From Deltaproteobacteria bacterium (GTDB lineage: Bacteria; Myxococcota_A; Polyangia; GCA-2747355; JADLHG01), in the NCBI GenBank assembly GCA_020848905.1, contig JADLHG010000069.1, positions 1 through 64,000 of the forward strand: a stretch of 64,000 bases of DNA, in the 5' to 3' direction. The notes under the pieces were generated by a model, which was not told the origin of the DNA, ran no database searches, and saw only the letters and a list, made by a program, of their open reading frames with translations. Each line of letters starts with the position of its first letter. The first letter of the stretch is position 1. Shown in pieces: positions 34,655 through 43,975 of this stretch. The position numbers and the translations under genes were made by a program.

Positions 34655-36085
34655 ATGGCCAAACAATCCGTGCCGCAGATGGCCAGTTCGACCGCGCCGA
34701 AAGGTGCGGCCGCAGGCCTGCCCAAGATCCTCCGCATCGGTGTGATTCAGGCGGGGAAGATCGTCGAGGAGCGGCTGATTCGCCGGCGAGAGAGCGTGAC
34801 GATCGGCGCCTCTCCGAGCAACAGCATCGTGGTGCCGGCGTCGTCGCTGCCGAAGAAGTTCACCCTCTTCGAGCTGCGCGGCAATCAGTACCACATGGTC
34901 TTCAGCGACGCGATGGACGGACGCGTGTCGGTGAACAACCAGGTGCTGTCGCTCGAGCAGATCCGGCAGGGTGGGCTGGCGCAGCAGGCCGGCGGCAAGG
35001 GCCTGCTGAGCGTCGCGCTCAACGAGGGCTCGCGCGGCAAGGTGCTCCTGGGCGAGGTCACGCTGCTCTTCCAGTTCGTCGCGCCGCCGCCGGTACAGCC
35101 GCGGCCGCAGCTCCCACCGTCGGTGCGGGGGAGCTTCTTCACGAACATGGACTGGACGCTGGCCACGAGCTTCGTCACGGTCGGGGTGCTCAACTTCGCG
35201 TTCATCATCTACCTGAAGACGGTCGACTTCCCGCGCAAGCCGGATCTCGAGGCCATCCCCGATGACTTCGCTGAGTACGTGCCGACGGTCCAGGAGCCGA
35301 AGAAGGCGCTCGACCTGAGCAAGATCTCCAAGGAAGGCGAGAAGCAGGCGGAGAAGGCCGAGAAGGTGCCGGCCAAGAAGGAAGGCGGTGGCGGGCAGAA
35401 GAAGAAGGCTGCCAAGGCACCGCCGTGCGACGACGCCTGCCAGCAGGCCAAGGCCGAGGCGCGTCGAGCGCGTCTTGCCGAGCAGGTGGCGCGGCTCGGA
35501 GCGCTGCGGCTGCTCGGCGTCAAGGGCCGGGGAGGCGCGGCCGAAGACCTGATCAAGGGCGGCGACCCCGGGACGAAGCTCGACAACGCGCTCAAAGGGG
35601 TGGGCGGTCTTCGCGTGGGTGGCAAGGGAACGCAGGGGCTGCGGCCGCGCGGAGGGAGCGGGACCGGCAAGAGCGTGGGGATCGGGGACCTGGGTGGCCG
35701 CGTGGGTGGTCCGGGCGAGGTGGGCACGGGCGGGATGGTCTCCGAGAAGGTGCCCAAGGCCGTCGTGAAGGCCGCGCACAAGGTGGACACGGGTACGATG
35801 AACGAGGACGCCGTGGGGCGTATCATCCGGCAGGGGATGGCGGCCATCCGCGCATGCTACCAGCGGGCCCTGAAGCGGAACCCGAAGCTCACGGGCAAGG
35901 TGGACGTGCGGATCAAGGTCAACGCCATGGGCCGGACGACCGGGGTGGACGTCGAGGGGGACAGCGTGGGCGACCCCACGGTGGCGACCTGCATCAAGAG
36001 CTTCGCCTCGCGCTGGCGCTTTCCGCCCCCCGAGGGCGGCCCGGCCGAGATCGCCGTTCCGTTCGTCTTCCAGGCCTCGAACTAG
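34655..36085 (+). CDS. FHA-like/AgmX-PglI C-terminal domain protein, GltG-like
   Basis: 476 residues. An FHA-like cytoplasmic domain covers about 20-145 (RRRESVTIGASPSNSIVVP, MVFSDAMDGRVSVNNQ). One membrane helix lies near 168-188 (SFVTVGVLNFAFIIYL). A Lys/Glu/Ala-rich then Gly-rich stalk reaches about 385. The C-terminal domain is the TonB-like AgmX/PglI tail: GMAAIRACYQRALKRNPKL, DVRIKVNAMGRTTGV and WRFPPPEGG. This arrangement is that of GltG (PglI), the inner-membrane protein that bridges cytoplasm and periplasm in the Glt gliding complex. No gltH, gltI, gltJ or aglRQS homologue follows. The 34386-34654 gap upstream shows no gene or clear promoter. Confidence 0.82.
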   Translation: MAKQSVPQMASSTAPKGAAAGLPKILRIGVIQAGKIVEERLIRRRESVTIGASPSNSIVVPASSLPKKFTLFELRGNQYHMVFSDAMDGRVSVNNQVLSLEQIRQGGLAQQAGGKGLLSVALNEGSRGKVLLGEVTLLFQFVAPPPVQPRPQLPPSVRGSFFTNMDWTLATSFVTVGVLNFAFIIYLKTVDFPRKPDLEAIPDDFAEYVPTVQEPKKALDLSKISKEGEKQAEKAEKVPAKKEGGGGQKKKAAKAPPCDDACQQAKAEARRARLAEQVARLGALRLLGVKGRGGAAEDLIKGGDPGTKLDNALKGVGGLRVGGKGTQGLRPRGGSGTGKSVGIGDLGGRVGGPGEVGTGGMVSEKVPKAVVKAAHKVDTGTMNEDAVGRIIRQGMAAIRACYQRALKRNPKLTGKVDVRIKVNAMGRTTGVDVEGDSVGDPTVATCIKSFASRWRFPPPEGGPAEIAVPFVFQASN

Positions 36086-36410
36086 CAGCTGCCGACGCGA
36101 GCGCCCGCGCGCTTCGACCCTCCCGCCTAAGACCCGCTGCCTGCATTCCTCGCCTTCGTTCGAACGCTCGCGCGAGGTGCTGCAACCAACGAGGCAGTTC
36201 CATGAGCGTCCGACTCATCCTCGACCTAGCGGCCTGCCCCAGTCCCGCTACACCTGTGTACGGCCCGGACGATGGGTACCGAGAGGTGGGTCTGTCAGGC
36301 GTCAGCCACGACCGGGCGGGGGGCCGAGACGAGGGCGCGCCGGACCCCCAAGGAGCCCTTTGCAGTCGTAAGACGATGAATGAAAAGGAAATTTTCGTCT
36401 CAATGGGGAG
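36086..36410. other. Intergenic region upstream of the export genes
   Basis: No credible gene is present; a 70-codon frame starting at 36202 has no family resemblance and runs into the promoter. The right end is AT-rich and contains GAAAA-ggaaa-TTTTC (36382-36396) directly before the -35 element of the next promoter, where an UP element could lie. Confidence 0.5.
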
Positions 36411-36438
36411 TTGACAGTCGGACCGAGACCCATATACT
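36411..36438 (+). promoter_or_regulatory. Near-consensus sigma70 promoter for export genes
   Basis: A perfect TTGACA (36411-36416) and TATACT (36433-36438) are 16 bases apart, with an A/T-rich tract upstream. This is the best promoter in the window. It should transcribe the small exported protein, the beta-barrel and the OPX genes. Confidence 0.75.
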
Positions 36439-36492
36439 GGTGGAGCTCAAGTTCCACCCAGCAGAAGCCGGTTTGAGGGAGGCAGGGACATC

Positions 36493-37047
36493 ATGTCGAA
36501 GCGCTACAAGTGGATTTCCAGATCCGCTTTGGGGTTGTTGCTGGCCGGTACGACGGTGTTCGCACAAGGCGCCCCCGAGGGCGAGCTCGGGTTTCGGCGC
36601 GAGAGTCGGCTGAGCGCCGAGGAGCAGCTCCGCCAATCCGACGCCTACATCTCTCGCATGCGCTACGTGCAGGACCAAACCTCGCGGCTCGGGGATCGGG
36701 CGCGCGCCGAGAAAGACATCATCAAGCTGAACTGCGTCAACGACAAGCTGATCCAGATTAAGGGCAACCTGCGGGTGGGCGAGTTGACGCTCGACAATCT
36801 GAAGATGGCCGCGGCCCGGGGAGACGAAGGGGCACGTAGCCACGAATTCTCCAAGCTGACCATCATGTACCAGAAGGTCACCGTGCTCGGGCAGGAAGCG
36901 GAAACCTGCATCGGGGAAGAGATCGCCTACGTGGGCGCCACCCAGGTCACCATTCAGGTCGACCCGGACATCACGCAGACTGATCCCACGACGGACGCGC
37001 CGTCCCTGATTCCGATGGAGCGGCCGCCACTCGCGTCTCCGCACTAG
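36493..37047 (+). CDS. Exported protein in polysaccharide export operon
   Basis: 184 residues with a signal peptide (SALGLLLAGTTVFAQ). The mature part is mostly helical, with heptad-like spacing around 40-110 and two cysteines (LNCVND and ETCIGEE) that could form a disulfide. The C-terminus is Pro/Thr/Asp-rich and probably disordered. I do not recognise the family. It is first behind a strong promoter and followed by the outer-membrane barrel and OPX genes, so a periplasmic accessory role in polysaccharide export is plausible. Confidence 0.75.
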   Translation: MSKRYKWISRSALGLLLAGTTVFAQGAPEGELGFRRESRLSAEEQLRQSDAYISRMRYVQDQTSRLGDRARAEKDIIKLNCVNDKLIQIKGNLRVGELTLDNLKMAAARGDEGARSHEFSKLTIMYQKVTVLGQEAETCIGEEIAYVGATQVTIQVDPDITQTDPTTDAPSLIPMERPPLASPH

Positions 37048-37133
37048 TTCGGGGCGAGCTTCACTCTCACTTACCGATGAAACTTTTCTCTCGCGAGTTG
37101 TAGCGCGAGCGTACGACTACGAGGCAGCGGCTC

Positions 37134-38420
37134 ATGTGGACGAGACTTGGACTAGCTTGCAGTCTGGTCGCTGTTGTATTGCATGGCGGGGCCGCAGACG
37201 CGCAGTCGCCGACGCCGATTCGGTACAACGAGGGCCCGGGCATCAAGCTGGGCGACGCGCTCGTCTTCCACCCGGGCATCGCGGTCGAAGGCCGGTACGA
37301 CTCGAACGTCTTCTACACGGATGGGGCGAAGGGCGCGCCGTATCTGCGCCTCATCGGACACCTGGACATCTCCACGCTGTCGCCGCAGCGGCTGACGGAC
37401 GGCTCGGGCATCGTGCATCGGCCGAAGGTCAACTTCCGCTTCAAGACCGCCGTCGGCTATCGCGAGTACCTGAGCGGCGACGCGTCGGTGAAGGGCCAGC
37501 GCGCGGTTGAGCTGAACGCGGGAATCGGGCTCGGCGTGCTGCAGGGACGTCCCTTCTCGTTTGACATCGTCGATGAGTTCAGTCGCACGGTCAGCGCCCG
37601 CAACTACGAAGGTCCGGACACGCTCGCGCGCGATATGAACCGCGGGAGCGTCAAGTTCACGATCACGCCGGGCGGCGGGCGCCTCAGCTTCGACGTCGGA
37701 TACGCCAACCTGATCGACGTGTTCGAGGAGAGCTCCTTCAACTGGGCCAACCACATGACCCACGAGATTCTCTTCAACGCCAAGTGGCGGCTCCTGCCGA
37801 AGACGGCCCTGGCTCTCGACGTCCTCCAGCGCTTCACGAACTACTACAACGCGTCGAGCGCTCCCGTGGCGAAGGTCAACTCCATGCCCTTCCGGGCCTC
37901 CCTCGGTCTGCTGGGCTTGATCACGACGCGGCTGTCGATCATCTTGAAGGCCGGCTACGGAAACAGCATCCACAAGACGGCGCCGTCGTACAACATGTTC
38001 ATCGGGAAGGCCGAGCTCGGCTACCAGTTCGCGCCGACGGCCACGCTGCGGGGGGGCTTCGAGCACCTGTTCGAAGATTCCATGTACGGCAACTACTACA
38101 CCGACGAGCTAGCGTACCTCCGCTACAACCACGCCATCATGCAACGCTTCATCCTGAACCTGGGCGCCGAGTATCGCTACCGCCAGTACAAGGGGCTGCC
38201 AGCGACGGGCGCAGCGACGACCCCCGACCTGCAGCAGCACCTCGTCATCGTCGGGGCCAGCTTCGACTGGCAGATTCAGGAATGGGTGTACATCGGGATC
38301 GGCTACGACATGCAGGTGCGTGCGGGGGCGTCGGGTGGGGCGGCCGGCATGACGGGCTTCATCGGATCGAATAACTTCCAGAAGCATCAAGTCTACGGAA
38401 AGGTCGGGTTCTCCTACTAG
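37134..38420 (+). CDS. Outer-membrane beta-barrel protein (EpsX/WzpX-like)
   Basis: 428 residues. A signal peptide ends near ADAQS. The mature protein is a long series of alternating amphipathic strands with aromatic girdle residues (for example FHPGIAVEGRYDSNVFYT, NYYTDELAYLRYNH) and ends in VYGKVGFSY, the terminal aromatic signature for barrel insertion. In myxobacteria such barrels (EpsX, BpsX, ExoB) are encoded beside short OPX proteins and are proposed to supply the outer-membrane pore for polysaccharide export. The OPX gene 58 bases downstream fits that pairing. Confidence 0.83.
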   Translation: MWTRLGLACSLVAVVLHGGAADAQSPTPIRYNEGPGIKLGDALVFHPGIAVEGRYDSNVFYTDGAKGAPYLRLIGHLDISTLSPQRLTDGSGIVHRPKVNFRFKTAVGYREYLSGDASVKGQRAVELNAGIGLGVLQGRPFSFDIVDEFSRTVSARNYEGPDTLARDMNRGSVKFTITPGGGRLSFDVGYANLIDVFEESSFNWANHMTHEILFNAKWRLLPKTALALDVLQRFTNYYNASSAPVAKVNSMPFRASLGLLGLITTRLSIILKAGYGNSIHKTAPSYNMFIGKAELGYQFAPTATLRGGFEHLFEDSMYGNYYTDELAYLRYNHAIMQRFILNLGAEYRYRQYKGLPATGAATTPDLQQHLVIVGASFDWQIQEWVYIGIGYDMQVRAGASGGAAGMTGFIGSNNFQKHQVYGKVGFSY

Positions 38421-38437
38421 GTCGTTGGGGAGGCTCG

Positions 38438-38452
38438 GCCGACTACGTCGGC
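38438..38452. repeat. Small hairpin between barrel and OPX genes
   Basis: GCCGAC and GTCGGC form a perfect six-base stem with a TAC loop, 18 bases after the barrel stop. It could tune expression of the OPX gene or stabilise the barrel mRNA; there is no T run. Confidence 0.35.
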
Positions 38453-38477
38453 GGCTCACGCACGAAAGCTCACGAAC

Positions 38478-39101
38478 ATGTGTCGTATGAAGCAGTGGCT
38501 TGGCACCGCAGTCATTGGGTGGCTGGTTGGGATCTGTGCACCGGGCTGTACGCGGGGCGCCGGGACCACCGCGCCGCCGACGGATCCGAAGACGCTCGCG
38601 GCGGCAGCGGCGGCCATGAAGGACATCCTCGACGTGGGGGATGTCGTTCGCATCGAGGTTTTCGGCGAGAAGGAGCTGACCGGCAACTTCCAGGTCTCCG
38701 ACGCCGGGACGATCGACTACCCCCTGGTCGGGCGCGTGGATGCGAAGGGGATGACGCCTCCGGAGCTGGCCGACCTGCTCAAGCGGCGGCTGGCGAACGG
38801 GTACCTCCGCAACCCGAGCGTCAACGTCTTCCCCAGGAACTTCAACAAGAAGAAGCGCGTGTTCGTCTGGGGCCAGGTGCAGAAGGCCGGCACCTTCAAC
38901 TACGTCAACGCCATGTCGCTCATCGAAGCCATCACGCTCGCGGGCGGCCTCACGCCGCTGGCCAACAAGGACGGCGTCACGGTGACTCGGGTAGACAATG
39001 GCAAGAGCAACACGGTGAACGTGCCCGTGGGAGACTCGGCCTCGGCCAGCTACCGGCTTCAGCCTGGCGACGTCATCTTCGTGCCCGAGCGGATCTTCTG
39101 A
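38478..39101 (+). CDS. Short OPX polysaccharide export lipoprotein (Wza-type)
   Basis: 207 residues. The lipobox is APGC (Cys 24). The polysaccharide-export domain covers about 51-119 (VGDVVRIEVFGEKELTGNF, GTIDYPLVGRVDAKGMTPPE), and one SLBB domain about 127-180 (VFVWGQVQKAGTFNYVN). It ends at the closing GDVIFVPERIF, so it lacks the C-terminal helix that lets E. coli Wza span the outer membrane. Such short OPX proteins in Myxococcus work with a separate beta-barrel partner, here the gene just upstream. ATG 38487 is an alternative start. Confidence 0.9.
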   Translation: MCRMKQWLGTAVIGWLVGICAPGCTRGAGTTAPPTDPKTLAAAAAAMKDILDVGDVVRIEVFGEKELTGNFQVSDAGTIDYPLVGRVDAKGMTPPELADLLKRRLANGYLRNPSVNVFPRNFNKKKRVFVWGQVQKAGTFNYVNAMSLIEAITLAGGLTPLANKDGVTVTRVDNGKSNTVNVPVGDSASASYRLQPGDVIFVPERIF

Positions 39102-39168
39102 GGTCCCGGGAGCGCGCCGCACGCCAGTGAGGTCCGGCAGCGCCTAATCGCTTCCCGAGAAGGGCAGT

Positions 39169-40299
<1,131 letters not shown>

Positions 40300-40396
40300 C
40301 CGCAGGCTCGCAAACATGGGACAGATGAGGTCGTGGGTCAAGTGGTTTGGCGCGCGACCGCCGAGACTCCGTGAACGGATGGTGCGCCCAAGGCAC

Positions 40397-40424
40397 CTGA
40401 TACGAGAACCTTTCGGAGCGACAA
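40397..40424 (-). promoter_or_regulatory. Weak promoter for the aminotransferase
   Basis: On the minus strand TTGTCG (40424-40419) and TATCAG (40402-40397) are 16 bases apart. Each hexamer matches the consensus at four positions. The rest of the 40300-40530 divergent gap shows no clear plus-strand promoter. Confidence 0.3.
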
Positions 40425-40530
40425 TCGACTTGACCCTAGCCTCGATGTCGAAGAAGCTACGCGCCTACGACAGCCGCCGAGATGACGGCCCACTGGACGC
40501 GTCTCCTGCGATGGATGGGTTGTTGTTGTC

Positions 40531-42657
40531 ATGAAGCTTACCACCGCACGCCTCCTGCAGATCGGCGTCGACGCTCTCGTCGTGTGTATCGCCTTCGTCG
40601 TGGCCTACGGGATCCGGTTCGAAGGCCAGCCGCCGCGCGAGTACATCAAGCAGCTCATCCTGGTGGCGCCGTACCTGGTGCTCCTGCGCCTGTCGCTCTT
40701 CGCGGCCTTCAGCGTGTACCGGCTGGTCTGGCGCTACATCAGCTTGCGCGACCTGCCGCGGCTCGTCGCGTCGACCCTCGCGGGGAGCGCGCTCCTGGCC
40801 TTTGCGCGTTTCTGGGTCGAGCCCGCCTCGAATCTGGTCGGCCTGCGCGTGAACCCCGCTTTCGCCACGGTGCCGTACGGGGTGCTCGTTGCGGAATGGG
40901 TCATGACCACCGTGGGACTCATCGCGGTGCGCGGCATCTGGCGCCTGATCGTCGAGCGCTCGAAGCGCACGGGCCCGCGACAGGCGGTCTACCCGAGCGC
41001 GAAGAAGCGGGCCTTGCTCATCGGCGCGGGGTCCGCAGGCGTGATGGTGGCCCGCGAGGTCCGGTCGAGGCCGGACGTGGGCTTCGAGGTCCTCGGCTTT
41101 CTCGACGACGAGAAGCGGAAGCAGGGGACGATCATCCACGGCTTCAAGGTCCTGGGTTCGACGGAGCGGCTGGCCGAGTTCGCGCAGGAGCTGGGCGCCG
41201 AGCTGGCCGTGATCACGATGGCCTCGGTGCCCGCCGCGTCGATCCGCCGGATCGTGGCGCAGGCCGAAGCGGCCAACCTGAAGGTGCAGATCACTCCCGG
41301 GCTCTACGAGATCCTGGCGGGTCGGGTGAACATCTCCAAGATCCGTGACGTAGCAATCGAGGACCTTCTCGGGCGGGCCCCGGTCGAGCTCGAGACGGAC
41401 CGCATCAGCGAATACCTGACCGGCAAGGTCGTGCTCGTCACGGGGGCCGGCGGCAGCATCGGTTCCGAGATCTGCCGTCAGGTGGCCAGCTTCGGGCCGC
41501 GCCTGCTGGTGATGGTCGAGCAGGCAGAGAACCCCCTCTTTCACATTCACAACGAGCTCCAGCGGACCTTTGCGGACCTGGCGATGGCCCCCGTCATCGC
41601 GAACATCGTGGACCGCGAGCGGATGAAGCAGATCATGACGCTTCATCGGCCGGAGGTGGTGTTTCACGCCGCGGCGCACAAGCACGTTCCGCTGATGGAG
41701 GCGAACCCGAGCGAGGCCGTGCGTAACAACGTCACGGGGACCCGAGCGGTGGCTGACCTCGCGCATCAGCTGGGCGCCGAGGCGTTCGTGATGATTTCGA
41801 CGGACAAGGCCGTGAACCCGACCTCCGTGATGGGGGCGACGAAGCGGCTGGCCGAGATGTACGTGCAGAGCCTCTCGGCCGTCTCGGAGACGCGCTTCAT
41901 CACCGTGCGTTTCGGCAACGTGCTCGGTAGCCAGGGGAGCGTGGTCCCCCTCTTCAAGGAGCAGATCGCGCGCGGCGGGCCCGTGACGATCACGCACCCG
42001 GAGATGCGGCGCTACTTCATGACCATCCCCGAGGCCAGCCAGCTCGTGCTGCAGGCGGGCGCGATGGGGGACGGCGGGGAGATCTACATCCTCGAGATGG
42101 GCGAGCCGATCCTGATCGTGAACCTTGCTCGCGACCTCATCCGCCTGTCGGGCTACCGGCCGGACGACGACATCCGCATCGTCTTCTCGGGGATCCGCCC
42201 GGGCGAGAAGCTCTACGAGGAGATCAACCTCTCCGAGGAGAACGCGGCCAAGACGAAGCATCCTCGCATCTGGACCGGGCGATCGCAGATCGGCGACGTG
42301 GACCAGCTTCGCGGCGCGATCGACGCTTTCGGTCCGCTCCTGCAGGGCAGTCCGGAGGCGGTGCGGGAGCTGCTCGCGGCGCAAGTCCCCGAGTACCAGC
42401 GAACGGCCATGGCGGGCGCAGAGCGCAACCCGGGCGACGAGCCGAGGGCGCCAGCGGCGCGGCCACAGAGCGCCCAGCTGGACCTGCGTGGTCTCGGCAC
42501 CGCGGCAGGCGATCGTGCCCCAGCGACAACGGGGGACCGCGCTCCGGCGGGGGCGCGTGCCCAGGCCGTGACGCTCGGGGCCCTGCCCGTGGCGGCTGCC
42601 GCCGCGGTGCGGGCCAAGGCCAGCTCCGGTCAGCTCGCGGAGATCGCCGAGAGCTAG
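40531..42657 (+). CDS. Membrane UDP-GlcNAc 4,6-dehydratase (PglF/WbpM/CapD-like)
   Basis: 708 residues. Four hydrophobic segments cover about 8-140. A first nucleotide-binding fold (about 165-250, LLIGAGSAGVMVAREV) is followed by the catalytic SDR domain from about 300: VLVTGAGGSIGSEICRQ, STDKAVNPTSVMGATKRLAE with Met in place of the usual Tyr (as in WbpM/PglF), and RFGNVLGSQGSVVPLF. It converts UDP-GlcNAc to the 4-keto-6-deoxy sugar. The last 85 residues are a low-complexity Ala/Gly/Arg-rich tail with a duplicated GDRAPA that most homologues lack. The divergent aminotransferase and the PglD-like acetyltransferase 4 kb away complete a bacillosamine-type route. Confidence 0.92.
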   Translation: MKLTTARLLQIGVDALVVCIAFVVAYGIRFEGQPPREYIKQLILVAPYLVLLRLSLFAAFSVYRLVWRYISLRDLPRLVASTLAGSALLAFARFWVEPASNLVGLRVNPAFATVPYGVLVAEWVMTTVGLIAVRGIWRLIVERSKRTGPRQAVYPSAKKRALLIGAGSAGVMVAREVRSRPDVGFEVLGFLDDEKRKQGTIIHGFKVLGSTERLAEFAQELGAELAVITMASVPAASIRRIVAQAEAANLKVQITPGLYEILAGRVNISKIRDVAIEDLLGRAPVELETDRISEYLTGKVVLVTGAGGSIGSEICRQVASFGPRLLVMVEQAENPLFHIHNELQRTFADLAMAPVIANIVDRERMKQIMTLHRPEVVFHAAAHKHVPLMEANPSEAVRNNVTGTRAVADLAHQLGAEAFVMISTDKAVNPTSVMGATKRLAEMYVQSLSAVSETRFITVRFGNVLGSQGSVVPLFKEQIARGGPVTITHPEMRRYFMTIPEASQLVLQAGAMGDGGEIYILEMGEPILIVNLARDLIRLSGYRPDDDIRIVFSGIRPGEKLYEEINLSEENAAKTKHPRIWTGRSQIGDVDQLRGAIDAFGPLLQGSPEAVRELLAAQVPEYQRTAMAGAERNPGDEPRAPAARPQSAQLDLRGLGTAAGDRAPATTGDRAPAGARAQAVTLGALPVAAAAAVRAKASSGQLAEIAES

Positions 42658-42856
42658 AACGTCGATCGGGAGATGAGGCTTCTCGCAGCGGAGAAAGATC
42701 TCCCGACCAAGGGGTTCGCCATTTTGCTCGGAGCAGCCGCTCAGTGCGCCGCGATGGGGTCTTCCGCGGGTCGCTCCCCGGTCTTCGCTCGGACGTGATG
42801 CGGCGGCTTCGAAGCATGGCGCTTGGATCGTGACCCCACACGCACGAGGTAGAGCG

Positions 42857-43915
42857 ATGGTGCAGCGAGGGACCTGGCGTCCGGGAAGGTGGGCAGTGTC
42901 CGTGTTGACGGGCTCGCTGCTCTCGACGGGCTGCGCGAGCGAGATCAGGCCGGTGGCGGACGGCGGTGGAGGAGGCCCCGAGGCTAGCGTCCAGATCGAC
43001 GGGCGGACGCCAGATGCCCCGCTCCCCGACTCCAGGATCGATGGGCCCGCAGTGGATGCGGCGGCCCCCGCCGACGCGGCCATCGTCGCGGACACGGCCA
43101 GGCCGTGCGGCCTCGTCGTCGGGGAGAACAAGAACTTCACGATCGGCGGGAGGAGCAGGCGGTTCTTCATCGAGCTGGTGAACGTGCCGTCGGGCCACGC
43201 CAAACCGCTGCCGGTGGTCTTCGCGTACCACTACCTCGGGGGGACCCCCGAGGACTTCCGCAAGGCCACCGTCCCGAGCCCCGCCAACAAGCCCTTCATC
43301 CTCGCCATGCCGGCGGCGGTGGACAAGACGAAGTTCCCGATGTGGGACTTCAAGACCGATCCGGCGACCAGCGTGGACCTCAAGTTCTTCGACGAGATGC
43401 TGGTCTGCCTGTCGCGGCAGTTCACGATCGACACGAACCGGATTCACGCCATGGGTTTTTCCATGGGGGCGCAGTGGATCAACTACCTGGTGGCCCACCG
43501 CGGAGACCTCTTGGCCTCCTTCGCGCAGGCCTCGGGCGGAGTGCTGTCGCTGGCGAAGACCGATCCGAACTACTTCGAGTGTCCCATGACGACGCTCCTC
43601 GGGAAGCTCGCCAAGAAGCCCGCTGGGCTGGTCGCGTGGGGCGGTGCCAACGACAAGAGCGACACGTACTCCTTCCACCAGGGCTCGCTCGACGCGATCA
43701 AGCTCTACCACGACTCCGGGCACTTCCTGGTCCGCTGTACGCACGCCTACGCGCACAACTGGCCGCCCGACGACTTCACAAAGTTCATCCTGATGTTTTT
43801 CGAGGATCACCCGAAGGGGGTGAATCCCGAGCCGTACGTTCTGGGGTTGCCCAAGCAGACGCCGTTCAGCGGCCCCTACCCGTCGTGGCCCACCTGGTGC
43901 GCTGCGGTGCCATGA
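42857..43915 (+). CDS. Lipoprotein alpha/beta-hydrolase (esterase/PHB-depolymerase type)
   Basis: About 352 residues. The signal has lipobox STGC, then an Asp/Ala/Pro-rich linker of about 60 residues. The hydrolase domain shows FAYHYLGGTPEDFR (oxyanion region), GFSMGAQWINYLVAHRG with the nucleophile Ser, GGANDKSD with a candidate Asp, and THAYAHNWP with a candidate His. This pattern is that of LpqC/polyhydroxybutyrate-depolymerase-like or feruloyl-esterase-like enzymes. GAGGTAGAG precedes ATG 42857. Inside a polysaccharide locus it may remove acetyl or other ester groups at the cell surface. Confidence 0.82.
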   Translation: MVQRGTWRPGRWAVSVLTGSLLSTGCASEIRPVADGGGGGPEASVQIDGRTPDAPLPDSRIDGPAVDAAAPADAAIVADTARPCGLVVGENKNFTIGGRSRRFFIELVNVPSGHAKPLPVVFAYHYLGGTPEDFRKATVPSPANKPFILAMPAAVDKTKFPMWDFKTDPATSVDLKFFDEMLVCLSRQFTIDTNRIHAMGFSMGAQWINYLVAHRGDLLASFAQASGGVLSLAKTDPNYFECPMTTLLGKLAKKPAGLVAWGGANDKSDTYSFHQGSLDAIKLYHDSGHFLVRCTHAYAHNWPPDDFTKFILMFFEDHPKGVNPEPYVLGLPKQTPFSGPYPSWPTWCAAVP

Positions 43916-43975
43916 CGGAGAGCGTGCGAGGGCAAGCTGCCACGTAACTATCTTCAGACTTCAGAGGAGTGAGTC

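Noticed and set aside
36202-36414. 70-codon plus-strand frame before the export operon
   Set aside because: It has no strong ribosome binding site or family match and its 3' end overlaps the -35 element of the next promoter.
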